A stretch of 10,163 bases of DNA from Candidatus Thorarchaeota archaeon (GCA_029856425.1 JAHQWZ010000050.1:1-10163); one strand, 5' to 3'; positions 1 through 5,922 are shown, numbered from the stretch's first letter. Program-made: numbers and translations. Notes: generated by a model from the sequence alone, not told the origin.

Positions 1-168
1 AAGGCTATTAGCTAATGCGGCCTGTGTCATTGAAGGATTGATGACTAATCTTCTCAATAGCCTAAGCTCACCGGTTCCAAGGAATCGCAATCTTTTCAGC
101 TCCAATCGATATCCACTATGGCCATTTGTTAAGTTTAAAATGTATCTTATGGTTGCTTCTTCAAGCAA
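1..168 (-). CDS. N-terminal part of a helix-turn-helix transcriptional regulator, cut by the left edge
   Basis: The minus strand is open from 168 to the window edge (56 codons). The translation contains the stretches IRYILNLTNGHSGYRLELKR and LGTGELRLLRRL, followed by NPSMTQAALANSL. The last part looks like the first helices of a winged helix-turn-helix domain, with the T-Q-A-A-L-A segment as the positioning helix; the recognition helix would lie outside the window. No ATG or GTG exists in this frame before an in-frame TGA near 193-195, so I placed the start at the TTG at 166-168. Two ATGs at 171-176 lie in another frame, so a small frameshift or a decayed start is also possible. No ribosome site is visible, so the message may be leaderless. 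It is probably a DNA-binding protein; its targets are unknown. Confidence 0.5.
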   Translation of the reverse strand, partial: MLEEATIRYILNLTNGHSGYRLELKRLRFLGTGELRLLRRLVINPSMTQAALANSL

Positions 169-454
169 CTCATCATTGCTGAATAGAAGTCAGTGCGAAT
201 AATCAGCTAGTTTGACTTCTAGTGCCAGTCTAACTCAATGGAATGCAAACTCCACTCTTTATTATGCGGCTTGACCGCTGTTATTCTTGGTGTACACACT
301 CGGGACAATGCTATGGACGAAGAGATTCTTCCCAGACATGTATATCTGGGTAATATCTGGATAAGATAAAGACCGGCAGGACTTTATTGGACCTAGTAAA
401 TTTCTTCGCCAAGAGCATAGTCTCTATGTCCATACCATACACCATCGATCGGAG
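169..454. other. Gene-poor intergenic stretch
   Basis: There is no convincing long gene between the regulator start and the small frame at 455. The stretch holds an operator-like repeat cluster (331-360) and one unsupported 43-codon plus-strand frame (238-369). That frame begins MECKLHSLLCGLTAVILGV, a signal-peptide-like hydrophobic start, but no ribosome site precedes its ATG. I list the frame here only and do not call it a gene. Confidence 0.5.
331..360. promoter_or_regulatory. Operator-like inverted and direct repeats
   Basis: Positions 331-350 read as an inverted repeat with six-base arms CCCAGA and TCTGGG around an eight-base centre. The half-site ATATCTGG occurs at 342-349 and again at 353-360, exactly 11 bases apart, about one helical turn. 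This is the layout expected for cooperative binding of a dimeric repressor. The partial regulator at 1-168 and the small frame at 455 are the nearest candidate partners. The role is inferred from symmetry only. Confidence 0.35.
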
Positions 455-601
455 GTGAAAGCGATAAGCTCGGACCAGATGAGAACCCTCTACGAGAGCA
501 TGACAGAGAGTCGTGTGGCATTGGAGTTGTTGTCAATCGGAGTGATTCACGGTATATCAACCGTGGTACAGCCACCGTGTGAAGATCCGGTACCGTTCTA
601 G
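455..601 (+). CDS. Possible 48-aa small protein
   Basis: The GTG at 455 opens a frame of 48 residues ending in TAG at 599-601. The product begins VKAISSDQMRTLYESM, has a helical, mildly amphipathic middle (RVALELLSIGVIHGIS) and ends in a proline-rich tail with one cysteine (VVQPPCEDPVPF). The sequence GGAGGTGA at 451-458 is a strong Shine-Dalgarno match, but it overlaps the GTG itself. The true start could therefore be the in-frame ATG at 479, which is about 20 bases from that site and so rather distant. The frame is open upstream to 365 without an ATG. I recognise no family. Reading-frame quality is better than for neighbouring frames, but the length is too short for certainty. Confidence 0.3.
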   Translation: MKAISSDQMRTLYESMTESRVALELLSIGVIHGISTVVQPPCEDPVPF

Positions 602-730
602 CTGTTTAGAGAGAAAACGGCAAGAGCGGACAGAGGATGAGCACGGTATCATAGGTTGATTCACCTCGTCGAGCGATGATGTATGGATTCCCCAAAAAAT
701 GAGAGAGAAAACATGGAGGAGAGAACGAAC

Positions 731-775
731 ATGGAAAATGACAACCCAGGAAGACCAAGCCCAGAACCATGGTGA
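731..775 (+). CDS. Possible 14-aa leader peptide or upstream open reading frame
   Basis: The ATG at 731 is preceded by GGAGGAG at 715-721, an ideal archaeal ribosome site at ideal distance. It encodes only MENDNPGRPSPEPW before TGA. The frame is open back to an ATG at 683, which would give 30 residues, but that start has no ribosome site. The stop lies 42 bases before the next gene (818), so it could be a leader that is translated and terminated ahead of that gene. A competing frame (ATG 699 to TAA 797) overlaps it, so the assignment is weak. Confidence 0.25.
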   Translation: MENDNPGRPSPEPW

Positions 776-817
776 TAATAAAAAAACGAATTCGTAAAGA
801 AACGGAGGAAACAAAGA

Positions 818-1066
818 ATGATTAGCGAAAAGATGGCGACGACGCTAGCAGAAGTAGTGATTACTGAAGAAGGCCGAGCGGTGGACCCGTTCACTGATTC
901 AGAACTCATCAGACTCACTGCAATCAACCTAGAGCTGGCTGTCAAGAACCTCATCACATCTAGCACTCCACCAGAGTGCCTAGTGCTCACTGCAGATATC
1001 TGCACACATAGACTCGTCGCAAAGCCTACTCCAACCGGCGATGTTGAAGTGCTGGTGTATGAGTGA
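818..1066 (+). CDS. Small hypothetical protein, 82 aa
   Basis: The ATG at 818 follows GGAGGA at 804-809 with normal spacing, which strongly supports this start; an in-frame ATG at residue 6 is an alternative. The protein starts MISEKMATTLAEVVITEEGR, continues with an acidic, probably helical stretch (residues about 25-48, FTDSELIRLTAINLELAVKN), and ends with beta-like segments. There are two cysteines (C54 and C62, in PPECLVLTADICTH), and the last residues are VEVLVYE. There is no signal peptide and no membrane segment. I do not recognise a family. A longer Ser-rich frame on the opposite strand (661-1005) lacks any ribosome site and looks like a shadow. The gene stands alone; the next transcription unit seems to start after 1149. 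Confidence 0.55.
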   Translation: MISEKMATTLAEVVITEEGRAVDPFTDSELIRLTAINLELAVKNLITSSTPPECLVLTADICTHRLVAKPTPTGDVEVLVYE

Positions 1067-1147
1067 GCGATCAGATGTAAGGATTGACTAGTTCAATTCA
1101 GGATGGCTAGCGCCTTCCGAGATTTGGACAGTCAGCGAGTTTGATGA

Positions 1148-1157
1148 GTTAAAATAG
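1148..1157 (+). promoter_or_regulatory. TATA-box-like promoter element
   Basis: GTTAAAATAG resembles an archaeal TATA box. A start of transcription about 25 bases further on (near 1178) would leave a short leader ahead of the ribosome site at 1196-1202 and the small frame at 1211. It could also serve the MFS transporter gene downstream. Assigned by pattern and position only. Confidence 0.3.
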
Positions 1158-1210
1158 AAAAAGGCTAAACATAGACTCACTCTAAAGCCCAAGAAGGGAG
1201 GTATGCCTTA

Positions 1211-1309
1211 ATGGTGTTTGACCCCTACCGGGGCTCCGAAAGGAGCTGCAAAAACCCGGCAAACTGGTGGCATAGTATGATTGAGAATTGCCGTTGGAAG
1301 GAGGACTAG
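1211..1309 (+). CDS. Possible 32-aa small protein rich in Trp and Cys
   Basis: The ATG at 1211 is preceded by GGGAGGT at 1196-1202, a strong ribosome site at normal spacing. The 32-residue product begins MVFDPYRGSERSCKNP and ends with NWWHSMIENCRWKED. It has two cysteines (C13, C27) and three tryptophans, a composition more typical of a folded or metal-binding mini-protein than of random sequence. The DNA also contains two adjacent hairpins (1222-1246), so the stretch could instead be a structured RNA leader of the transporter gene. It lies between a TATA-like element (1148-1157) and the MFS gene. No family recognised. Confidence 0.35.
   Translation: MVFDPYRGSERSCKNPANWWHSMIENCRWKED
1222..1246 (+). 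other. Two adjacent RNA hairpins, the second with a GNRA tetraloop
   Basis: CCCC (1222-1225) pairs with GGGG (1230-1233) around TACC. Directly next to it GCTCC (1233-1237) pairs with GGAGC (1242-1246) around GAAA, a GNRA tetraloop. G1233 can serve only one of the two stems, so they would stack coaxially. A CCCGG at about 1255-1259 could pair with the CCGGG at 1228-1232 as an alternative fold. They lie inside the small frame at 1211-1309 and upstream of the MFS transporter gene. I recognise no known riboswitch class. Confidence 0.35.
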
Positions 1310-1381
1310 AGTTGAGATATCGAGGCCGATTAAATGAAGAAACTGGCCACGTAAGACACGGAGAGAAGGAGCGACGGAGTA

Positions 1382-2116
1382 TTGGAAGAGGGCTCCAAAC
1401 GGGAGGGGCCAGAAACGAGAGAGGAAATGGATGATAGGTCTCCGATGTCGACTGAATCTGAGAAGAAAGATAATCTCAGAGAATCGTTAAGAGCAATTTT
1501 CTCGTGGCGCAATTATACTGTTTATCTAGTCACTGCATGGGTGTTCAATGGAATCAATGTGATGTCCAGCTATTTCACGTTTTACCTTTGGAACATAGGA
1601 TGGGAGTTTATCTTCATTGGTGGCGCGATGACTGCAGTCGCGGCCTTTATTGCGCTTTTTCGTTTTGTGGGGGGATATATTGGAGATATCACCAACCGAA
1701 AGGCTCTAGCAGTTATAGCGATGTTTATCATGGCTACGTACCACCTAATGATAGGAATCTTTGTTGAACCTATTTTCATTATTGGAGCACTTGCAATTTA
1801 CTCCATATTTGGCCTCGCTCAAGCAGGCGCTTCTGCATTTATAATGGACAATATACCAAAGGAGCATAGTGGTCTGGCATTATCCTTGTTTCGTATGGGA
1901 AGCTCATTGGGTATCATAACACTCCTCCTTTTTGGTGCACTCATTCCCGTAATGGACTTCGCTGGTGCTTTTCGTTTGATCTATTTTGTATCAGGGATGC
2001 TCCTCATGTTATGTACTGTAGGAAGAGCAGTTCTTCTTGAGTCTGGTAAGAGCAACGGGAGAAACAAGGAGGGGTCGTTTGGCATGACTTCCTGTCCGAG
2101 AATGCGAATGCAGTAA
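1382..2116 (+). CDS. MFS transporter, N-terminal half (frameshifted gene)
   Basis: This is the first six-helix bundle of a major facilitator superfamily permease. A charged 40-residue N-terminus is followed by hydrophobic helices at about residues 44-68, 75-97, 108-127, 129-155, 164-189 and 193-217. The MFS signature loop between helices 2 and 3 is clear at residues 97-107 (GGYIGDITNRK), with the conserved Gly-Asp and basic pair. The open frame starts at TTG 1382; the ATG at 1427 (MDDRSPMSTES) is an equally likely start and would not shorten any helix. The last 13 residues (SFGMTSCPRMRMQ) are junk: after about residue 231 the homologous sequence continues in the -1 frame. The substrate cannot be deduced. 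Together with the downstream half the gene would encode 486 aa, long for an MFS protein because of its N- and C-terminal tails. Confidence 0.85.
   Translation: MEEGSKREGPETREEMDDRSPMSTESEKKDNLRESLRAIFSWRNYTVYLVTAWVFNGINVMSSYFTFYLWNIGWEFIFIGGAMTAVAAFIALFRFVGGYIGDITNRKALAVIAMFIMATYHLMIGIFVEPIFIIGALAIYSIFGLAQAGASAFIMDNIPKEHSGLALSLFRMGSSLGIITLLLFGALIPVMDFAGAFRLIYFVSGMLLMLCTVGRAVLLESGKSNGRNKEGSFGMTSCPRMRMQ
2066..2076 (+). other. Apparent -1 frameshift site joining the two MFS halves
   Basis: In frame with the first half the bases read AAG GAG GGG TCG. Slipping back one base after GGG (2072-2074) gives Lys-Glu-Gly-Val-Val-Trp-His-Asp-Phe-Leu, then SENANAVKMILASMPGILAI, which flows directly into the second half. 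The second frame is open back to 2050. A deleted G in the GGGG run (2071-2074) would explain it. AAGGAGGGG also resembles a Shine-Dalgarno sequence, which can stimulate programmed slippage or re-initiation. Confidence 0.7.
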
Positions 2117-2118
2117 AA

Positions 2119-2841
2119 ATGATTCTGGCTTCTATGCCAGGCATCCTAGCTATCGTCATCTTGGATAGCCTGAGCGACGAGATGTTCAGGTTTGGTGCGC
2201 TTATCTACACGAATGATGTTCTCGATATTGAGGTTGGTGGCATCAATGCAATACTCTTGACCCCCTTGGTCATCTCTCTGCCTCTTCTTTTCAGAATAGG
2301 CCGAATGTCAGATCTCAGGGGCATGAAGAGAGCAATACTTCTCGTGTATTCAGTGATGCCGATTTGTGCAGCACTGCTCATGGTCGCTCCCACCTTCAAC
2401 TTCTGGATGCCTCCTTCTATAGTCGATGCTGCAGATGCATTATTACCCGGATTGGGGGTGGTTTTCACCACAGCATTTCTGGCTCTAGTGATGAAATACA
2501 CAAATGACATCCTCTGGGCACTTGTTCTTATCACCATGATTCAAAAGTACATGCCTCGCACAGACACCTCCAAGGTCTTAGCTGTATTTTGGTCATCTGT
2601 TTATGTTATCGCAGCAATCGGTCCGTTCATTGGCGGACTGATATTCGAGTTTCTCAGCCAATCCCTTCTATTCGCCGTAGTTCTAGTAGTCAATCTATTC
2701 ATTCTTGGTGGTGTGGCGTATTACGGAATAGAGAGAAGAGAACCTGAGAGCTTGTCAGAGAAGATGCAATCAATGGAGTTGACAATCCAAAAACTAAAGG
2801 ACGAGATTGAGGAGTTCAGGTCAAGTAGACGCCTGCCCTGA
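2119..2841 (+). CDS. MFS transporter, C-terminal half (frameshifted gene)
   Basis: This is the second six-helix bundle of the permease begun at 1382. The ATG at 2119 is the first in this frame, but coding-quality sequence extends back to about 2074 (VVWHDFLSENANAVK), so 2119 is probably not a natural start. The pseudo-repeat of the MFS signature loop is at residues 61-71 (GRMSDLRGMKR), between helices 8 and 9 of the joined protein, which confirms the family and the order of halves. Hydrophobic helices continue to about residue 201. The C-terminus is a cytoplasmic, heptad-like charged tail (residues 211-236, SLSEKMQSMELTIQKLKDEI), predicted to be a coiled coil and unusual for MFS proteins. The stop is 23 bases before the endonuclease III start, suggesting co-transcription. 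Confidence 0.8.
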   Translation: MILASMPGILAIVILDSLSDEMFRFGALIYTNDVLDIEVGGINAILLTPLVISLPLLFRIGRMSDLRGMKRAILLVYSVMPICAALLMVAPTFNFWMPPSIVDAADALLPGLGVVFTTAFLALVMKYTNDILWALVLITMIQKYMPRTDTSKVLAVFWSSVYVIAAIGPFIGGLIFEFLSQSLLFAVVLVVNLFILGGVAYYGIERREPESLSEKMQSMELTIQKLKDEIEEFRSSRRLP

Positions 2842-2864
2842 TAGAAGGCAGGAGGGTGTGAGCT

Positions 2865-3512
2865 TTGGATGACAACAAAATGAGAGCCAAGAATGTAGTC
2901 AAGATTCTTGGCAAAACCTACCCTGACGCGCCTGCTACATATTTGATGCACGGTAATCCCTTCGAGATGCTCATTGCAACTATTCTCTCTGCAAATACTG
3001 CTGACGCTTGCATTAATCAAATCACACCTGCAATCTTTACAAAATATCCAGATGCAAAAGCCATGGCTAACGCTGAAGTTGAGGACTTGATAGAACTGAT
3101 ACGTCAGTGTGGCACCTACAATAAGAAGTCGGTATATATACGAGACTCCGCGCGAATCCTATATGAACGTCATTCGGGAAAGGTTCCGAAAACTATGGAT
3201 GGTCTAATTGAATTGCCAGGAGTGAGTAGGAAGACAGCGAATGTGGTGCTCTCGGTCGTGTTTGGAGTCAATGAAGGAATAGTTGTTGACACACATGTCA
3301 TGCGAGTCTCTCAAAGACTTGAGCTCACTAAGGAAAAGAAAAACCGAACTAGAGCAGAAAAGGACCTAATGGAGGTTCTTCCTAGAAACCAATGGTACGA
3401 ATACGCACGCCTCATCGGTGCACATGGAAGGCGCACGTGCAGTGCACGTAGGCCGAGTTGTAAGGAGTGTTCCATCAATGAACTCTGTCCCACAGCTGGA
3501 CAATGGGGATAG
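2865..3512 (+). CDS. nth: Endonuclease III (DNA glycosylase / AP lyase)
   Basis: Base-excision repair enzyme that removes oxidised pyrimidines and cleaves the strand at the resulting abasic site. The 215-residue protein matches the usual length of the family. The helix-hairpin-helix is at about 116-128 (ELPGVSRKTANVV), with the catalytic lysine as K123 and the catalytic aspartate as D142 (VVDTHV). The C-terminal [4Fe-4S] loop is intact: C192, C199, C202, C208, spaced C-x6-C-x2-C-x5-C. The start is TTG at 2865, preceded by GGAGGGTG (2851-2858) at proper distance; an ATG at residue 6 is the alternative. It sits between the MFS transporter and seryl-tRNA synthetase on the same strand, probably in one transcript. 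All key residues are present, so it should be active. Confidence 0.95.
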   Translation: MDDNKMRAKNVVKILGKTYPDAPATYLMHGNPFEMLIATILSANTADACINQITPAIFTKYPDAKAMANAEVEDLIELIRQCGTYNKKSVYIRDSARILYERHSGKVPKTMDGLIELPGVSRKTANVVLSVVFGVNEGIVVDTHVMRVSQRLELTKEKKNRTRAEKDLMEVLPRNQWYEYARLIGAHGRRTCSARRPSCKECSINELCPTAGQWG

Positions 3513-3582
3513 AGTGGTCAACGAAAGAGTCTAAAAAGCGACTAGCGTGGTTTCAGTATCAAAATAGCAATAGGTGAATCCA

Positions 3583-4875
3583 GTGTTGCACATCAAATTC
3601 ATTCGAGAGAATGTAGAGCTAATACAAGAGAATCTACGCAAACGTAGAGATGTGGCTAAGATGAAGTCTTTCGATCGGCTCTTATCACTGGATTCTGAAA
3701 TTAGAGATCTCAAAAGGAAGATACAGACTCTCCGAACTCAGAGAAATCGGATTTCAAAGGAGATTGGTGAGCTGAAGAAGGCAGGTGAGGACACACCTAA
3801 ACTCACCAAGGAAGCCAATCGTGTCAACAAGTCAATAAAAGAAACTGAAGAGCAGGCCACTACCTTGGAAGCTGAATTGAAGCAAATCCAGATGCGCATT
3901 CCCAATATTCTACATGAGAGTGTGCCATATGGAGAAAGTGACGAGGACAATGAGGTCGTAAAAGAATGGGGTGGCAAGCCTACGTTTGACTTTGAGATTC
4001 AGAGCCACGTCGACCTTCTTGACACTCTTGACGTGGCGGATATTCCCAGAGCTGCAAAGGTTGCTGGATCGAGGTTCTACTACCTCAAGAACGAACTTGT
4101 GGAGCTTGACTTGGCGATGCAGCAGATGGCGCTTGATATGCTCATAAAGAGAGGGTATACTCCAATCTATCCACCGTTCATGTTGCGAAGGGAGCCATAT
4201 GAGGGAGTGACAGATCTCGCAGACTTCCAGGACGTGATGTACAAGATAGAAGATGAAGACCTTTACCTCATAGCAACATCAGAACATGCCATGGCTGCAA
4301 TGTACATGGGGGAGTTATTTGAACCTGATGACCTTCCCATCAAGCTGGCCGGAGTCAGCGCATGTTTCAGAAAAGAAGCCGGGTCTCATGGCAAGGACAC
4401 CAAAGGTATCTTCAGAGTTCATCAATTCAACAAGGTTGAGCAGTTTGTCTTTAGCCATCCTGATGAATCATGGAAGATTCATGAGGAACTGATGAAGAAC
4501 GAGGAGGACTATGTACAGGCCTTAGGCCTTCCTTATAGAATCGTGAATTCATGCACCGGGGACATAGGAATAGTCGCAGCGAAAAAACTTGACCTTGAGT
4601 TTTGGATGCCAGGCCAGGGCCGATACCGGGAGGGGGGTTCCAATAGTAATTGTACTGCATACCAAGCGACCCGATTGAACATCAAGTATCGGATTAAGAA
4701 AGGTGGAACTGAGAAAGACTACATCCATACGTTAAACAGTACAATGATGGCAAATCCTCGTACATTCGTGGCAATAATGGAAAACTTCCAGCGAGAGGAC
4801 GGGAGCATAGAAATTCCTAAGGCACTCCACAAGTATCTACGCTCAGGTGCTAGAGAGATACTGCCTCGTAAATAA
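3583..4875 (+). CDS. serS: Seryl-tRNA synthetase
   Basis: Class II aminoacyl-tRNA synthetase that charges tRNA(Ser) with serine. The N-terminus (MLHIKFIREN) is family-typical. A long coiled-coil arm (about residues 15-105) is the tRNA-binding hairpin. Class II signatures follow: the TSEH serine-pocket motif (232-235), motif 2 (262-287, FRKEAGSHGKDTKG, then FRVHQFNKVE) and motif 3 (349-370, REGGSNSNCTAYQATRLNIK). The HTLNST segment near 382-387 is also typical. This is the common bacterial/archaeal type, not the divergent methanogen type. The GTG at 3583 is preferred because AGGTGA (3572-3577) lies five bases before it and it yields the conserved MLHIKF start. The frame also opens with a GTG at 3574, but that overlaps this ribosome site. 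Length (430 aa) is normal. It lies 70 bases after endonuclease III and ends 18 bases from a convergent gene. Confidence 0.95.
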   Translation: MLHIKFIRENVELIQENLRKRRDVAKMKSFDRLLSLDSEIRDLKRKIQTLRTQRNRISKEIGELKKAGEDTPKLTKEANRVNKSIKETEEQATTLEAELKQIQMRIPNILHESVPYGESDEDNEVVKEWGGKPTFDFEIQSHVDLLDTLDVADIPRAAKVAGSRFYYLKNELVELDLAMQQMALDMLIKRGYTPIYPPFMLRREPYEGVTDLADFQDVMYKIEDEDLYLIATSEHAMAAMYMGELFEPDDLPIKLAGVSACFRKEAGSHGKDTKGIFRVHQFNKVEQFVFSHPDESWKIHEELMKNEEDYVQALGLPYRIVNSCTGDIGIVAAKKLDLEFWMPGQGRYREGGSNSNCTAYQATRLNIKYRIKKGGTEKDYIHTLNSTMMANPRTFVAIMENFQREDGSIEIPKALHKYLRSGAREILPRK

Positions 4876-4893
4876 TCGAAGATTTCTTGGCAT

Positions 4894-5355
4894 CTAACTA
4901 TCACGATCTTCTTCCAGGCAGTCCTCCACCTCTGAGTCAAACGTAGGTACAAGGCTTATCGATTCCATGACGCCTTGGTCCTTATGTAAACGAATCATGG
5001 AAACCCAGCCCATCCTGATTATAGATGAATGAACGGGTCTACGGGGTCCGACTATAAAGAAGTCTTCTCCCACATAGACGATCCGAACACCATGGGTTTC
5101 AGCAACCATGGTGTTTCGATCATCCTGATGGCCGTACGCACTAGTACAGAGATAAACATCAACAACCGACTCAGCTTCAGCCATTTCCTTGAGCATACCT
5201 TGCCAGTCTTTGCCATACTCCAATCCACTTATCACATTCTCCAAGGGTCTGACCTCATGTAAATATCGCATAGTGAATTTAAGGCAAAATTGAAAGCGGA
5301 GAAGCCTTCCTAGCACCTGAGGGGCGATGGCAGATTTTGCCGGATCTGAAGACAT
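4894..5355 (-). CDS. Hypothetical protein, about 153 aa
   Basis: Unrecognised soluble protein. The frame is open from 5463, but starts above 5355 would overlap the divergent ferritin-like gene and its promoter, so I prefer the ATG at 5355 (MSSDPAKSAIAPQVLGRLLR); an ATG at 5271 (MRYLHEVRP) is the next option. Neither has a clear ribosome site. The interior alternates helix and strand: DWQGMLKEMAEAESVVDVYL, then HGVRIVYVGEDFFIVGPRRP, then a basic/aromatic stretch (IIRMGWVSMIRLHK). The tail is very acidic (FDSEVEDCLEEDRDS). There is no signal peptide or membrane helix. Codon pattern favours this strand over an opposing 77-codon frame (5029-5262). A strong inverted repeat (5080-5121) lies inside it. 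It is convergent with serS and divergent from the ferritin-like gene, so a shared stress or metal response is possible but unproven. Confidence 0.55.
   Translation of the reverse strand: MSSDPAKSAIAPQVLGRLLRFQFCLKFTMRYLHEVRPLENVISGLEYGKDWQGMLKEMAEAESVVDVYLCTSAYGHQDDRNTMVAETHGVRIVYVGEDFFIVGPRRPVHSSIIRMGWVSMIRLHKDQGVMESISLVPTFDSEVEDCLEEDRDS
5080..5121. repeat. Long inverted repeat within a coding region
   Basis: AACACCATGG (5086-5095) and CCATGGTGTT (5106-5115) are perfect inverted copies around a ten-base loop. The arms extend outwards to GATC on both sides (5080-5083 and 5118-5121) with two mismatches, giving 16-base arms. The element lies in the unrecognised minus-strand gene. Confidence 0.6.
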
Positions 5356-5398
5356 AGACTGAGTCAGAGTATCTGAATTCAGAACCCACGCCGCCGCA

Positions 5399-5413
5399 TA
5401 AGCATCATGCTTA
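5399..5413. promoter_or_regulatory. Palindromic operator candidate in a divergent promoter
   Basis: TAAGCAT, a central C, and ATGCTTA form a perfect 15-base palindrome. It lies between the divergent hypothetical gene (start 5355) and the ferritin-like gene (start 5449). On the plus strand it runs into TTAAAA (5411-5416), a TATA-like box about 35 bases before the ferritin-like ATG. On the minus strand TTTTAAGC overlaps it in the same way. A repressor bound here would block both promoters. Inferred from symmetry and position. Confidence 0.4.
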
Positions 5414-5448
5414 AAACGAGCGGTTGCACTTCCCGCTTGGGGATACCA

Positions 5449-5919
5449 ATGACCGATGTCCAAAAGTCATTCGATGAATTGATCTCCCTTGCAATCCAGA
5501 GGGAGGAAGAGGCGTACGGATTCTACATGAAGGCAGCCGAATACGCAGAGCTGCCCTCATCGAAGCAGCTGCTGAAGGAATTGGCAAAACAGGAAGAAGG
5601 CCATAAGAAGAAGCTGCAGAGCGCCCTTGGCGGAGGGGTCTGCGAAACCTTCTCCTGTGCAACCATCGAGGAGTTCGAGGGGCACGACCTCTCAAGGTAT
5701 CTCATAGAGATACCTCTCGAATCAGGATCAAGCTCGCAGGATATTCTAATAGTAGCAATAAAGCGCGAAGAGGGAGCCCGCGACTTCTACAAGAGCCTTT
5801 CAGAGCTAACAACAAGTACATCACACAGAACAGTCTTCGAAAGCCTAGCCAAGGAGGAGCAAAATCACAAGGATCGTCTAGAGAGCATCTATGACGAACA
5901 GATCCAGCCATGGATGTGA
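5449..5919 (+). CDS. Ferritin-like di-iron (rubrerythrin-type) protein
   Basis: Four-helix-bundle protein of the ferritin-like superfamily, probably binding two iron atoms for peroxide or oxygen defence or iron handling in the cytoplasm. The two half-bundles repeat the same signature. In helix 1 there is AIQREEEAYGFY (residues 15-26, ligand E19), and in helix 2 QEEGH (E49xxH52). In helix 3 there is AIKREEGARDFY (103-114, ligand E107), and in helix 4 KEEQNH (E137xxH140). Two cysteines (C65, C70) sit in the inter-repeat linker; the C-terminal rubredoxin domain of classical rubrerythrin is absent. The start is ATG 5449 after GGGGAT (5439-5444), because residues upstream in the open frame (from 5407) do not resemble the family and would overlap the promoter palindrome. 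It ends four bases before a hairpin terminator. Base use is richer in G+C than its neighbours. Confidence 0.85.
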   Translation: MTDVQKSFDELISLAIQREEEAYGFYMKAAEYAELPSSKQLLKELAKQEEGHKKKLQSALGGGVCETFSCATIEEFEGHDLSRYLIEIPLESGSSSQDILIVAIKREEGARDFYKSLSELTTSTSHRTVFESLAKEEQNHKDRLESIYDEQIQPWM

Positions 5920-5922
5920 ACT

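Noticed and set aside
699..797. 32-residue basic frame MREKTWRRERTWK... overlapping the 14-aa leader frame
   Set aside because: No ribosome site, and its Arg/Lys-rich content comes from purine-rich DNA; cannot be told from chance.
661..1005. Minus-strand frame of 114 codons opposite the 82-aa gene
   Set aside because: Ser-rich, low-quality sequence with no ribosome site or promoter; the plus-strand frame has a strong ribosome site and better amino-acid composition.
1201..1300. Known riboswitch (fluoride or cobalamin type) in the MFS leader
   Set aside because: Hairpins are present, but the conserved core sequences of these classes are missing or in the wrong order.
1312..1434. TTG-started 40-codon Arg/Gly-rich frame after AAGGAGGA (1298-1305), ending at the ATG 1427 of the MFS gene
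   Set aside because: Good ribosome site, but the product is a low-complexity basic sequence and mostly overlaps the MFS N-terminus; the site may be a remnant or serve the transporter leader.
5029..5262. Plus-strand frame of 77 codons between serS and the ferritin-like gene
   Set aside because: No ribosome site, and lies antisense to a longer minus-strand frame with better codon pattern.
5407..5448. N-terminal extension of the ferritin-like protein (ATG at 5407)
   Set aside because: The added residues do not resemble the family, and this ATG is part of the promoter palindrome; the ATG at 5449 has a plausible ribosome site.
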